Of a stretch of 64,000 nucleotides of DNA, positions 17,964 to 27,070 are shown one piece after another. The stretch is from Mucilaginibacter geliditolerans. Lineage in GTDB: Bacteria; Bacteroidota; Bacteroidia; Sphingobacteriales; Sphingobacteriaceae. How positions within the stretch are numbered: position 1 is the first letter of the stretch; every line of letters begins with the position of its first letter. A model generated the notes under the pieces. It did no database searches and was not told where the DNA came from. It saw only the letters and a list, made by a program, of their open reading frames with translations. The stretch spans positions 558,001 to 622,000 of the forward strand of contig NZ_JACHBY010000002.1 in assembly GCF_014200495.1 (NCBI RefSeq), given 5' to 3'. Both the position numbers and the translations under genes were made by a program.

Positions 17964-19409
17964 TCAGGGCTTCCAAGTGATAGTATTAAATGATTTAGCC
18001 TTTAATGAAAGCATGAATGTTTTTTGATTAACCTCTACAGTTACATTTTCTTCGCTTGTACCTAGATTGGCAAGCAATAAGACAATGCTACCGTCTGGAT
18101 TAATAAATGACAGATGATCGTTTCCGTCTGAAGACCTGATCATATGCGCACCTGGTAAAACAAAATGGCTTAAATGTTTCATCAGGTAATACTCCGGGGT
18201 ATAATGCACTTCCTTTGTTTCATTGTTTACGCTAACCAGGCTATTCTGCGCCCATCCCCAGGAGCTTTTGCCACTTTGATCAAGTACCATATTCCAGTAC
18301 ATGTATGAATTGGCTCCGCTATTGAGATAGGTAGTCATCAACCCCCAGGTATGTTCAGCCGCCTTCCAGTTGTTTTCGCCATTTCCGCATTCGGACTCTG
18401 TCTGCATCAGCCGGAAACCGGGATATTCTTTACTAATCGCCTTTATCGCAGATTTGCCAGCCCACTGAAATCCTACGCCTGCAATATATCTTGCAGCGGC
18501 TGTATCATTTAAAATCTTTCTGACATAATCAGGATTTCCATAATTTATCGTCCCAAGCCATATTTGCGTTTTCAAACTGTCTTTTTTGAATTGGGGTCCA
18601 AGGTATTTTTTTATGAACCATGCCAAATCCTCGGGGTGCCAGGTACAACTCGGCCATTGGGGAGCATAGGCTATCTCATTCTGTACATCAATAGCAGAAA
18701 GTGCTATACTTTCTTTTTGATAGGCCTTAACGTATTTGGAAAAATATAGTGCATAAGCTTCCAGGTATCCCTTCTCCATCCGGAACGCTGTCGCATTATT
18801 CTCGATATTATCGCCTGAAGCCATTCTGTTGTCACCCTGTGGATTACCGTTGGAACCTCCGCTGGTTAACGCGTAATGGTTGTTTACTTTCATCCATATG
18901 GGAGGACTCCAGGGAGAACCCCAGAACTTCAGATCAGGGCGGATCAGCTGCGCTGCTTTGATATAGGGTATTAGAATATAACGGTCTCTGTCAATATTAA
19001 AATTCCGCATGGAAAAATCATCCGGGACATCATCGTAGGAATACCAGCTTAATGCATAATCACTCGCGCCAATCGGAACACGGCATATAGAAAAATTTGC
19101 ACCTTGCACCGAAAAAAGGTCCTGCAATATCTTACGCCTGGCTTCGGGAGAAATTGCCAGCAAAGCTTCCCAGCCAATTTCGTTAAAGCAGCCTCCAAAA
19201 CCATCGATTTCCTGTAATTTTTCATCCGGAAAAAGCTTGATCCCGCCTGGCTCCGCTATGCCTTTCACAGATGATTTCGCTTTGACCTGCACCCAGGGTT
19301 TGTTTTCTGTGCTTGTTACCCACGTTACTGTTTGCGCATACAATGTGGCTGGAAATATCAAAAAGAATGCCGGCAAATAGCTCAACCAGCCCAATATTTT
19401 TTTTTTCAT
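17964..19409 (-). CDS. Glycoside hydrolase family 30 (glucosylceramidase-like fold)
   Basis: This 481-aa secreted enzyme has a signal peptide (1-25, ending LYAQ). The catalytic barrel carries the family motifs IDGFGGCFNE (68-77), acid/base Glu245 in DVQNEIAY and nucleophile Glu338 in MQTESECG. A C-terminal beta-domain follows (LLANLGTSEENVTV). GH30 members include glucosylceramidases, beta-1,6-glucanases and xylan/glucuronoxylan enzymes, and the substrate cannot be fixed by eye. It is the most distal gene of the polysaccharide locus and probably acts in the periplasm on side chains. Confidence 0.9.
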   Translation of the reverse strand: MKKKILGWLSYLPAFFLIFPATLYAQTVTWVTSTENKPWVQVKAKSSVKGIAEPGGIKLFPDEKLQEIDGFGGCFNEIGWEALLAISPEARRKILQDLFSVQGANFSICRVPIGASDYALSWYSYDDVPDDFSMRNFNIDRDRYILIPYIKAAQLIRPDLKFWGSPWSPPIWMKVNNHYALTSGGSNGNPQGDNRMASGDNIENNATAFRMEKGYLEAYALYFSKYVKAYQKESIALSAIDVQNEIAYAPQWPSCTWHPEDLAWFIKKYLGPQFKKDSLKTQIWLGTINYGNPDYVRKILNDTAAARYIAGVGFQWAGKSAIKAISKEYPGFRLMQTESECGNGENNWKAAEHTWGLMTTYLNSGANSYMYWNMVLDQSGKSSWGWAQNSLVSVNNETKEVHYTPEYYLMKHLSHFVLPGAHMIRSSDGNDHLSFINPDGSIVLLLANLGTSEENVTVEVNQKTFMLSLKAKSFNTITWKP

Positions 19410-19638
19410 AATTCTATTATATTAATAATTCGGTAACTCATTTTAATCATTTGCTGCATCTGCTGGCGAAAATTCGTTACCGGATGTGCTATTGCAACAT
19501 TACAGCCAGCAAAAACCATTTCGCTTTTATCGTAATCATTACACCATGTGCCATCAGCACATATTTGTCGAATACTATCATTTACAAGTTGGGTTACTCC
19601 TCATCTCTCATCAATTTTCAGTAATTTAATTCAGAAAA
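19410..19638. other. Short intergenic region upstream of the GH30 gene
   Basis: No gene is visible. It separates the GH30 gene from the beta-helix gene and probably contains a minus-strand promoter, which I could not locate with confidence. Confidence 0.5.
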
Positions 19639-19666
19639 GACAGGATGTTTGTACAAACATCCTGTC
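19639..19666 (-). terminator. 28-bp palindromic terminator after the beta-helix gene
   Basis: Arms GACAGGATGTTTGT and ACAAACATCCTGTC form a perfect 14-bp inverted repeat. On the minus strand they are followed by TTTTC, 24 bp after the stop of the beta-helix gene. I read it as an intrinsic terminator rather than an operator. Confidence 0.65.
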
Positions 19667-19690
19667 CTAACACTACCAATTTTTTATAAT

Positions 19691-20686
19691 TTATAAGTTA
19701 TTGCTTTGCGTATAAGTGCCATTAATAACATAATTTACACCATTCCCGGACGCGTGATTGTTGGTTACGCTGCCCGAACCGTTCCACGTATGGATGCCAT
19801 CGTCAAAATTATTATTGGCTGTATTACTATCAATAGTGGCGTTTGTACCGGTAAATGAAATGCCGTCACCGTGGGCGCTGATGTGATTAACTCCATTGTT
19901 ACTGACGGTATTGTTTTGAATTAGTATAATATTAGGTGAATCCTGGATATTCATGCCCGCGATACCGTTGCCGGTTACCGTATTACCGGTTATGGTAAGA
20001 TTAGTGGAAGGAGAACCGGCCACATGCAAACCAGTACCATTCGGTGAATTTGCTAAGGTATTGCCGCTGATCGTTATATAAGTAGATTGTCGCACGTAAA
20101 TATTGTGACAATATACCGAATTGCCATTGCTGTGCAGGTTGCAGTTCGAGACAGTGGCCGTATCCACACGTTTAAGGTGTACGCCCATACCGCCGCAGCC
20201 GGTCACTTGTACGTTAGAGATTGTTACATGTCTGAAATGATTACTTAATGCAGCGATCCAAATCCCATTACAAAGCGTATCAGTGACGCCGATAATTTTC
20301 AGGTTTTGAATTGTAAGATTAGTAAGGCCTTCCGCATAAGTACTTATGACATTTATCGTAGTGTTGGTCTTGATCGTCGTATTCGGATTGCCAGCACCGT
20401 TTAAAGTAACATTGGATTTAAGGAGAATAGTTGACGTGATCGTATAAGTCCCGGTTGCCAGATTAACCGTACCGCCCCCTGCGGCTGCAACGCTGTCTAT
20501 CGCGGCCTGTATATTTCCTCCCAGTGGAACAGATACAACAGCTAAGTGGCGTGGTAACGTCAGGCCATTGTTGACCGAGGTTTTAGGAGTACCGTTAGTT
20601 GCAAGACCCGGATCAGTGTTTTTTTTACAAGAGATGGCCGATAGCATACTGATGGCGATCACCAGTGGAATCATCATTTTTTTCAT
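19691..20686 (-). CDS. Lipoprotein with right-handed parallel beta-helix (pectate lyase-like fold)
   Basis: The start at 20686 (331 aa) gives a lipoprotein signal ending LSAISC; an in-frame ATG 75 nt upstream precedes it. From about residue 60 the protein has the GGTVNLATGTYTI opening of pectate-lyase-3-like beta-helices. Many Asn-rich repeats follow (ISGNTL, ITGNTVTGN, IDSNTANN), each one a coil. No catalytic residues can be assigned by eye. It could be a lyase, an epimerase or a binding module of the outer membrane, belonging to the polysaccharide locus. Confidence 0.75.
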   Translation of the reverse strand: MKKMMIPLVIAISMLSAISCKKNTDPGLATNGTPKTSVNNGLTLPRHLAVVSVPLGGNIQAAIDSVAAAGGGTVNLATGTYTITSTILLKSNVTLNGAGNPNTTIKTNTTINVISTYAEGLTNLTIQNLKIIGVTDTLCNGIWIAALSNHFRHVTISNVQVTGCGGMGVHLKRVDTATVSNCNLHSNGNSVYCHNIYVRQSTYITISGNTLANSPNGTGLHVAGSPSTNLTITGNTVTGNGIAGMNIQDSPNIILIQNNTVSNNGVNHISAHGDGISFTGTNATIDSNTANNNFDDGIHTWNGSGSVTNNHASGNGVNYVINGTYTQSNNL

Positions 20687-20949
20687 AATTGTTTTGAATT
20701 GGTTTGAATTGGTTTTTTGTATTTGGTTTAGTAGTGTTTCTGTTTTTCCGGTCGTCTTCAACCCTTTTCGTTCTATCAGAAGCCCAGGTTTTCACTAACG
20801 CTAGCTTGACATACTGCCGGTCGAAACCGGAGGCTTCAACCGGGACCAAGCCTTCCCACTAACCTGACGGTTAAAATAAATCCTCTTCTAAATATCCATC
20901 ATCTATTTCTTATGCATTCAATTTATCCACTCCCTGGCTAATCGCTCTA
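20687..20949. other. Intergenic region between GH43 and beta-helix genes
   Basis: About 260 bp without a supported gene. A minus-strand open frame here overlaps the beta-helix gene start and has no family features. Confidence 0.45.
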
Positions 20950-22614
20950 TTATTTATTATCAATCCGGAACCAGTCAAAATCCGCATAACCACCGGTTAT
21001 ACCGGTCGGTGGCGCTGTACAGAATATTCCTACTTTTGAACCGGTCCATAAATCCTGTTTTGCTATAAATGGTTTCCCTATCGGGATGAAGTCTATACCA
21101 TTTTCGCTGTAGCTAAAATTGCAGATAGCACCAGGCGCGCTTATGCTGACTTTTAAATATACCAGGGAACCAGACAGGCTTTTCTCCTCTACGACCTCTT
21201 CCGGGCTTTGCGCAGCGGCATCCTTGCAGATCACTTGCTGAATAATAAAGCTTTTATCATTTTTACTTATCGAGAGATATGCATAATCGTTTCCGCTTAT
21301 GATCAGACCTGCTTTTTTTTGCTGCCACGTATTTGCCTCAACCGTATATTTCACTTTGGTAGTTGCGGTAAAATCCGGAGCGGGGAATTTTTGCAACAAC
21401 AGGTTCGGGATTTCCCAAAGATTTATAGCCCCCTTGGGCTGCGGATAAGCAAATAATCGCAGATAACATGAGCCTCTCATCAGGGCGTACCAGTTTATTT
21501 TATAATTGGCCTGCCATTGCCACTGCAGGCCCAGCGTGTCGGTGTTGAATTCATCGCTTTCAACCGGGGTATTAATAGGGTATGTCCTGCCAACGTCCGG
21601 CTTCTTGTAAGTACTTACCGGTTCTCCTTTACCGTTGCCGTTCTTAACTATGCCGATCACCGGCCAGTCACTGACCCATTTAACAGGTTCCAGGTGTAAT
21701 ATCCTGCCATAGGCACCCTTATCCTGGAAATGAAGGAACCACGATTCCCCTGCCGGGGTTTCAACCCAGGCACCCTGATGCGGTCCATTAATCGCGGTGC
21801 TACCCTGATCCATCACTATTCGTTGCTCATAGGGCCCGTAAATGTCCTTTGATCTTAATACCAGTTGCCAGCCTAATTGCACGCCACCTGCCGGGGCAAA
21901 TATGTAATAGTAACCGTTCCGTTTGTAAAGCTTTGGCCCTTCAACCGTTTTTTGATTATCGTGGCCGTCAAAAACATGCTTTCCTTCCCCTGTAACTGAT
22001 GTACCTTCGGAATTTAACGGGTATATGGTCAGCAAGCTATTCACACCCGCGCGGCTCGCGGCCCAGGCTGAAATCAAATAAGCTTTACCGTTATCATCCC
22101 ATAAGGGGCATGGGTCAATAACGCCTTTCGCTTTTAGAACAAGCACGGGTTTCTCCCAGTCCCCGGCAATGTTCCTTGTTTTGATCATATAAACTCCATA
22201 ATCAGGATCGGGGTAATAGATGTAATAAAAGCCGTTATGGTAACGAATGGCCGGGGCCCACACCCCTTTCCCATGTTGGGGTTTAGCATAGACACTATCC
22301 GGAGCTTGGTTTCTCAAAGCATAATTAATCAATATCCAGTTAATCAGATCTTTGGAACGCAAAATAGGTAGTCCCGGCATGCAGTTAAAGCTGGATGCAG
22401 TAAGGTAATAGTTGTCACCAACGCGTATAACATCAGGGTCCGAATAATCAGCATAGAGAACAGGATTTTTGTATGTACCATCGCCATTATCTGCAACCCA
22501 TACATTTGATTTATACGGCGTTGATGGTTTTATCTGACAATAAGCAGCAGACACAAAGAACAAATTAACGGTCGCGGCACTGACCAAAAGACAATATGTG
22601 ATGAGCTTTTTCAT
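20950..22614 (-). CDS. Glycoside hydrolase family 43 with C-terminal beta-sandwich
   Basis: This 554-aa protein has a signal peptide (1-26). The five-bladed propeller carries the GH43 triad: the base Asp near 59 in YSDPDVI, the pKa-modulating Asp in VIDPCPLW and the acid Glu in TVEGPKLY. A second beta-sandwich (about 350-554) of the GH43_C2/DUF1349 type has a WYALMRGSCYLRL stretch. The sequence resembles beta-xylosidase/alpha-L-arabinofuranosidase subfamilies with that appendix. It fits removal of arabinose or xylose in the periplasm. The exact specificity is open. Confidence 0.9.
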   Translation of the reverse strand: MKKLITYCLLVSAATVNLFFVSAAYCQIKPSTPYKSNVWVADNGDGTYKNPVLYADYSDPDVIRVGDNYYLTASSFNCMPGLPILRSKDLINWILINYALRNQAPDSVYAKPQHGKGVWAPAIRYHNGFYYIYYPDPDYGVYMIKTRNIAGDWEKPVLVLKAKGVIDPCPLWDDNGKAYLISAWAASRAGVNSLLTIYPLNSEGTSVTGEGKHVFDGHDNQKTVEGPKLYKRNGYYYIFAPAGGVQLGWQLVLRSKDIYGPYEQRIVMDQGSTAINGPHQGAWVETPAGESWFLHFQDKGAYGRILHLEPVKWVSDWPVIGIVKNGNGKGEPVSTYKKPDVGRTYPINTPVESDEFNTDTLGLQWQWQANYKINWYALMRGSCYLRLFAYPQPKGAINLWEIPNLLLQKFPAPDFTATTKVKYTVEANTWQQKKAGLIISGNDYAYLSISKNDKSFIIQQVICKDAAAQSPEEVVEEKSLSGSLVYLKVSISAPGAICNFSYSENGIDFIPIGKPFIAKQDLWTGSKVGIFCTAPPTGITGGYADFDWFRIDNK

Positions 22615-22645
22615 TAAGTAATTTCAACTGTTAACGATCAATTTA

Positions 22646-23431
22646 TCATTTGTTTAAAGGCACCTGAGCAATCAACCATTTTACCAAATCATCAGCCGCT
22701 TTGTCATTTTCGTAACCGACAGGCAAACGTCCGTTCACATATTCATTATAAAGCCAGGGGTCACCGACAGCCAGCACTGTGCCTTTTCCAAATTTCGCAA
22801 CAGCGATTATAGTAGCTCCGTTTTTATTTTTCAAGAATGGCCTGGCCTTATTTGTTGTGCGTACAGAACACACATCCTTCATAAATATCTTTGCGGAGGT
22901 TTTAAAGGCCGGATTGTTTTTCGGGTCCACGGCCCCATCCTCAAAGTGGTTATCATCGATTACGTGATTCTGTAGATCATCGTTAAAATGCATACCAAAC
23001 CGGGCAGCCAGGTGATTAAAGTGAGGCAACTCTACATTCGCGCTATCGTTTGCCATCATTAAAAGTACGCCGCCCGCTCTCACCCATTTTACAATTTGCG
23101 CTATATGTTCCTCTTCGATATATTTAGGATCAGAACTTTCTTTTTTTGTATCAGGATCAACTATGATATAAATTGCCGAACCTTTTAAATTGGACATTGT
23201 AGGTGCAGCGTCCAGTGATTTTAATACCGCCCCGTTTTTTCTGAAAACATCACCGAAAATCGAGAATCCTGTATTGGCGTGATCTTCCCACATATAATGA
23301 AAACGAACCACTTTACCCGAACTGTCCTTATGAACTTCGTGATTGAAGTAATAATCAAGTGTTACCGTCTGTGCCTGCAGGGAGGTGCTGAACATCAAAA
23401 TTACAGTCCCAAAAAGAATAGCTATTTTCAT
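22646..23431 (-). CDS. Secreted DUF4350/ThuA-like (GATase-fold) protein
   Basis: The start at 23431 (261 aa) provides a signal peptide (MKIAILFGTVILMFSTSLQAQ); an ATG at 23506 lies before it. The body reads as a glutamine-amidotransferase-like alpha/beta fold: GSAIYIIVDPDT, WVRAGGVLLMMANDS and GKGTVLAVGDPWLYNEY. This module is often found fused to, or beside, unsaturated uronyl hydrolases in Bacteroidota sugar loci. Its biochemical role is unknown. It lies 31 bp downstream of a GH43 stop-side neighbour on the same strand, so it is part of the polysaccharide locus. Confidence 0.6.
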   Translation of the reverse strand: MKIAILFGTVILMFSTSLQAQTVTLDYYFNHEVHKDSSGKVVRFHYMWEDHANTGFSIFGDVFRKNGAVLKSLDAAPTMSNLKGSAIYIIVDPDTKKESSDPKYIEEEHIAQIVKWVRAGGVLLMMANDSANVELPHFNHLAARFGMHFNDDLQNHVIDDNHFEDGAVDPKNNPAFKTSAKIFMKDVCSVRTTNKARPFLKNKNGATIIAVAKFGKGTVLAVGDPWLYNEYVNGRLPVGYENDKAADDLVKWLIAQVPLNK

Positions 23432-23698
23432 AATTATAATATTATATGGTTTATAAATGGCGGCAAGGCCTCTTTTAAATGTATTCCTATAAGGATATTC
23501 AAACAATTTAAAGCTGTTAATTATTAAAAGAAATCGTTTTAGATATAATTATTTGAGGCAATCCTCCGGATTATGGAACTGCTGATTAGCACCGTGAAGC
23601 CCTGATATTTGCCGTAAATCAAAAGCGAATATCAACGGCCCCCAATATAGGATGGGCTTCACACTTTCTCATTTATTCATATCTCAATGCATAGTAAA

Positions 23699-25645
23699 TC
23701 ATTTTAAATCCCAGTATACCACATAGCGTTGCCGGTGAAGTTCATAATAGGGACCTATTACTATTTTATTGCCGTCTTCGCCGGCAGTTTCAAAAGTTAA
23801 AGGCTGCCCCTTTACCGTGGTGAACTTCTCTGACATAGATTTACCCTTAAGTGCCAGGCTATGGCTAATATCCGCCGGGATATGATAGTCATAATTATAG
23901 TACTGATAAGGATCGGATGGATCATGGTATGGAGCAGGTTTTTTCATTCCTTCGGTACCCATTTCTCCGGCCAATACGATCGGTCCATACAACACAGCGG
24001 CCACATTAGCATTGTCGGGTGTAGCTTCGAGCCTTAGTGACATGGGATAGGTTACTTCAATCACATCTCCCCTATGCCATTTTCGATTGATGGTGATGTA
24101 TGTGCCGGGCTGCTGGTCAGCCTGCACATACTTCCCGTTCACGCTAAGTGCGACGCCTGACCGTGCCCACATGGGGTAACGGATATACAAGGCCATATTA
24201 CCGGGAGGCGTATTTTCGATGATTATTTTAGTCTTGGGTTCCTGAGGGAAAGCCGTTTCTTGTCTTATTTTGAATCCCTTTTTTTCCCAGTTTAAAACGG
24301 AGGGGATAAAAAGATTAACGAATACGCCCTTTTCATCATGGTAATAAATTGCCTCGGCAAACTTTGACTGACTTTCAAACCCTGTTCCTACGCAACACCA
24401 AAAAGAACTGTCCCTGGTGCTGTATACCCGGAAAGTACCGGCAGCTAAGGGGGTAAAATAGCAAACCATACCGGTTTTCGGATCCTGTTGCCCTAAAATA
24501 TGATTGTATAGTGCCCGCTCGTAATACTCGGCATATTTTTCATCAGCTGTCCAGGTGAACAGGTGACGGGTAAGCTTAAGCATATTGTATGTATTGCAGG
24601 TTTCCCCGGTATAGCCGGTTATATATTCTGAAATTTTCCCCGGCTTTATAAAGTGTTCTTTATTGCTGTTGCTGCCTGTAACATAGGTTTGATTTTTTAT
24701 TACGTTATCCCAGAAGTAAAAGGCGATTGTTTGGTATTTCTCATCGCCGGTTAATTCATAAGCTCTGGCTTCGCCAATAACTTTAGGTATCATGGTATTG
24801 GCGTGCATCCCGGCCAAATGATCTTCTTGTCTTGCCAACGGGTCCAAAACCTCCTTATTATAAAAAAGGTCTCCCAGTTTTTTCTGTTCAGAATTCCCGG
24901 TAATAGCATATAAATTATACCAGGCCTCATTCATACCGCCAAATTCATTTTTCAGCATCGTGTTTAGCTGTGCCGCGTTCAAGGAAAATGTTTTTGCATA
25001 CGCCCATGACGCCATCTTGTTGGCGATGTCTAAAGCCTGCGTATTACCCGTATACCAGTATGCGTCAATCAGTCCGGCTACAATTTTGTGTATAGTGTAC
25101 CAGGGCGCCCAAACCTTTTTACCGGCAATATCCCTATCGATATAGTTTTGCGGAAAAGCACTTAAATAACCGCCCTGGTTCAGGGTATTTTGCACTTCCG
25201 CGAGCCCCGTAACCAGGCTATCAATTTTCTTTATGAAAGCAGAATCACCTGTAGCAGCGTATTGAAGTGACAGTCCCGACAACAAATGTCCTACACTATG
25301 CCCCCGCAGCTCCATATCCAACTCTTCCCAGCCACCAAGGGGGATGGGCATTTTAGTCTTACTTCGGTTATCATCCGTAAGCATTCCAGCATTTACACGA
25401 AAGCTATGCAGCATACGGTTCACAGGTAATGACAGCATCCAGCTACCTTCCCGTGTCATGTTATCTTTAAACCTGCCCGCCAGCAATCTCACCTCATCCA
25501 GGTCAAAACTACTTGCTTTGACCGGAATTGCTGCTGGTACAGTTAGCAATCTCGTATGTTGGCCGATGTATTGCGCAGAACCATCTATTGTTTTAAATGA
25601 AAGAAACAGTATGACCACTAATCTCAAATTTCTCTTCATATTCAT
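23699..25645 (-). CDS. GH127/GH146-type beta-L-arabinofuranosidase
   Basis: This 648-aa secreted protein has a signal peptide (about 1-25) and an (alpha/alpha)6 barrel opening FDLDEVRLLAGRFKDN. Family motifs include LDMELRGHSVGHLLS, ETCNTYNMLKL and WCCVGTGFESQSKF; the last two carry the Glu and Cys residues that act in catalysis and zinc binding in this group. C-terminal beta-sandwich domains follow. These enzymes release beta-L-arabinofuranose from plant glycans. The gene begins directly after the GH88 stop codon, so the two are co-expressed. Confidence 0.9.
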   Translation of the reverse strand: MNMKRNLRLVVILFLSFKTIDGSAQYIGQHTRLLTVPAAIPVKASSFDLDEVRLLAGRFKDNMTREGSWMLSLPVNRMLHSFRVNAGMLTDDNRSKTKMPIPLGGWEELDMELRGHSVGHLLSGLSLQYAATGDSAFIKKIDSLVTGLAEVQNTLNQGGYLSAFPQNYIDRDIAGKKVWAPWYTIHKIVAGLIDAYWYTGNTQALDIANKMASWAYAKTFSLNAAQLNTMLKNEFGGMNEAWYNLYAITGNSEQKKLGDLFYNKEVLDPLARQEDHLAGMHANTMIPKVIGEARAYELTGDEKYQTIAFYFWDNVIKNQTYVTGSNSNKEHFIKPGKISEYITGYTGETCNTYNMLKLTRHLFTWTADEKYAEYYERALYNHILGQQDPKTGMVCYFTPLAAGTFRVYSTRDSSFWCCVGTGFESQSKFAEAIYYHDEKGVFVNLFIPSVLNWEKKGFKIRQETAFPQEPKTKIIIENTPPGNMALYIRYPMWARSGVALSVNGKYVQADQQPGTYITINRKWHRGDVIEVTYPMSLRLEATPDNANVAAVLYGPIVLAGEMGTEGMKKPAPYHDPSDPYQYYNYDYHIPADISHSLALKGKSMSEKFTTVKGQPLTFETAGEDGNKIVIGPYYELHRQRYVVYWDLK

Positions 25646-26899
25646 TTATTTAGCTGATTTAACGTCATAATTTTTTAACATATCTCTACCATTTACGCCA
25701 GCCTCCATTTTTTTCAACCTCAGCAATGCTTCCAAATAATAGTAATCAGCATAGATTATAGCAGCATCTATTTCCGTACCCGCGGGTTTGCTGCCTGTAG
25801 AATGCAGTAAAAATGCGAAATTGTGATCCCGGCTCTGATATTTTTCAGATGAAAGCGAGGCAAGCATAGCTATTGCCTGCCGCCGGTAGCTTGCCGCTTT
25901 TGCTTTATCAGGCACATAGCCGGATAATTCCAACAGGGCGGACGCTGTTACCGCGGCCGCTGAAGCGTCCTTTGGCGCATTGGGGATTGCAGGGTCGTCA
26001 AAATCATAAAAAGGCACTTTATCAGCAGGCAGGCGTTTAAGATATATATCGGCAACTTTCTGTGCAAAATCCAGAAACTCTTGTCTTTTGCTTTCCCGGT
26101 AGCACATCGTAAAGCCGTAAATAGCCCATGATTGCCCACGGGCCCACATCGAGTTATCCGCATACCCCTGATGGGTAATTCCTTTTATTTTTTTTCCGGT
26201 AACCGTATCATAGACGACCACGTGATAGGCACTGTAATCAGGTCTAAAGTGATTGCGCATGGTTGTTTCCGCATGGGTTACTGCAATATTATATAACCTC
26301 TTGCCTCCTCCATTCTTTGACGCCCAGAATAACAATTCCAGGTTCATCATGTTGTCAATTATCGTGTTATGCGGCCACCCCATTTTTTTAACCATCGACG
26401 GCCAGGATAATATAGTGCCGACTTTGGGGTTGAAGAGTGTCGCCAATGAGTCGGCTGATCTTAATATGACCGATTTATATTCCGGATCACCGGTTAACGC
26501 ATAGCCTTTCCCGAAAGAGTCAAATACCATGAAACCGAGATCGTGATCAAAGCCGCTATGGTTGGACAGCGGTGCCAGTTCTCGCGTAAATTTATCAGCC
26601 GCTATTTTCCATTTGGTATTATGTGTCCCTTCATATAATTCCCAAAGTATGCCGGGCCAGAAACCACTACACCAGTCGTTATAATCAACATATTTCCATT
26701 TCCTGGAACCATTGGCAATATTCCTCGGCAAATTCGCGGAAGAATCTATTGGAATATTTTTGAGGGTTAAAGCTGCCTGCCTGGCACAATAACTAATATC
26801 CCTGTTTATGTCCGGCTTCTGCGCAAAGACGGTTGGGGCAAACAGTATAACAGCTATTGCAATATTTATAATGAATAATATTTTGAACAGAATTCTCAT
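25646..26899 (-). CDS. GH88 unsaturated glucuronyl hydrolase
   Basis: This 417-aa secreted protein has an N-terminal leader (about 1-26) and an (alpha/alpha)6 fold. The two family aspartates are visible: Asp120 in FDHDLGFMVF and Asp182 in IIDNMMNLELL. GH88 enzymes hydrate the 4,5-unsaturated uronic acid left at oligosaccharide ends by polysaccharide lyases. Its presence with two lyase-type genes (34122-36488 and 40470-41612) indicates a uronic-acid-containing substrate. It lies downstream of susCD and may share their transcript, apart from the strong terminator between them. Confidence 0.9.
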   Translation of the reverse strand: MRILFKILFIINIAIAVILFAPTVFAQKPDINRDISYCARQAALTLKNIPIDSSANLPRNIANGSRKWKYVDYNDWCSGFWPGILWELYEGTHNTKWKIAADKFTRELAPLSNHSGFDHDLGFMVFDSFGKGYALTGDPEYKSVILRSADSLATLFNPKVGTILSWPSMVKKMGWPHNTIIDNMMNLELLFWASKNGGGKRLYNIAVTHAETTMRNHFRPDYSAYHVVVYDTVTGKKIKGITHQGYADNSMWARGQSWAIYGFTMCYRESKRQEFLDFAQKVADIYLKRLPADKVPFYDFDDPAIPNAPKDASAAAVTASALLELSGYVPDKAKAASYRRQAIAMLASLSSEKYQSRDHNFAFLLHSTGSKPAGTEIDAAIIYADYYYLEALLRLKKMEAGVNGRDMLKNYDVKSAK

Positions 26900-27031
26900 A
26901 GGTTAAAATATATTAATTTGCCCGATAAAAGGGGTATGATCCGTTTTTGTAGACAAATATCCCTTCTGTAATTTCCCTTTGTGTAAGTCAGCTATTTGTA
27001 TATGTCTAAACAAAAACCTTTCCTTCTCCAG

Positions 27032-27066
27032 TAAAATGTTAGCCGGTAAAACCGGCTAACATTTTA
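27032..27066. terminator. Strong hairpin at the end of susCD
   Basis: A perfect 16-bp stem (27032-27047 with 27051-27066, inner sequence TTAGCCGGT/ACCGGCTAA) closes on a 3-nt loop, 4 bp after the susD stop. A/T-rich ends on both strands make it a possible bidirectional terminator. It could also set lower expression of the downstream enzymes. Confidence 0.7.
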
Positions 27067-27070
27067 TCTA

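Noticed and set aside
19639..19666. 28-bp palindrome read as a regulatory operator
   Set aside because: It lies just after a stop codon and is followed by a U-tract on the gene's strand, which fits a terminator better.
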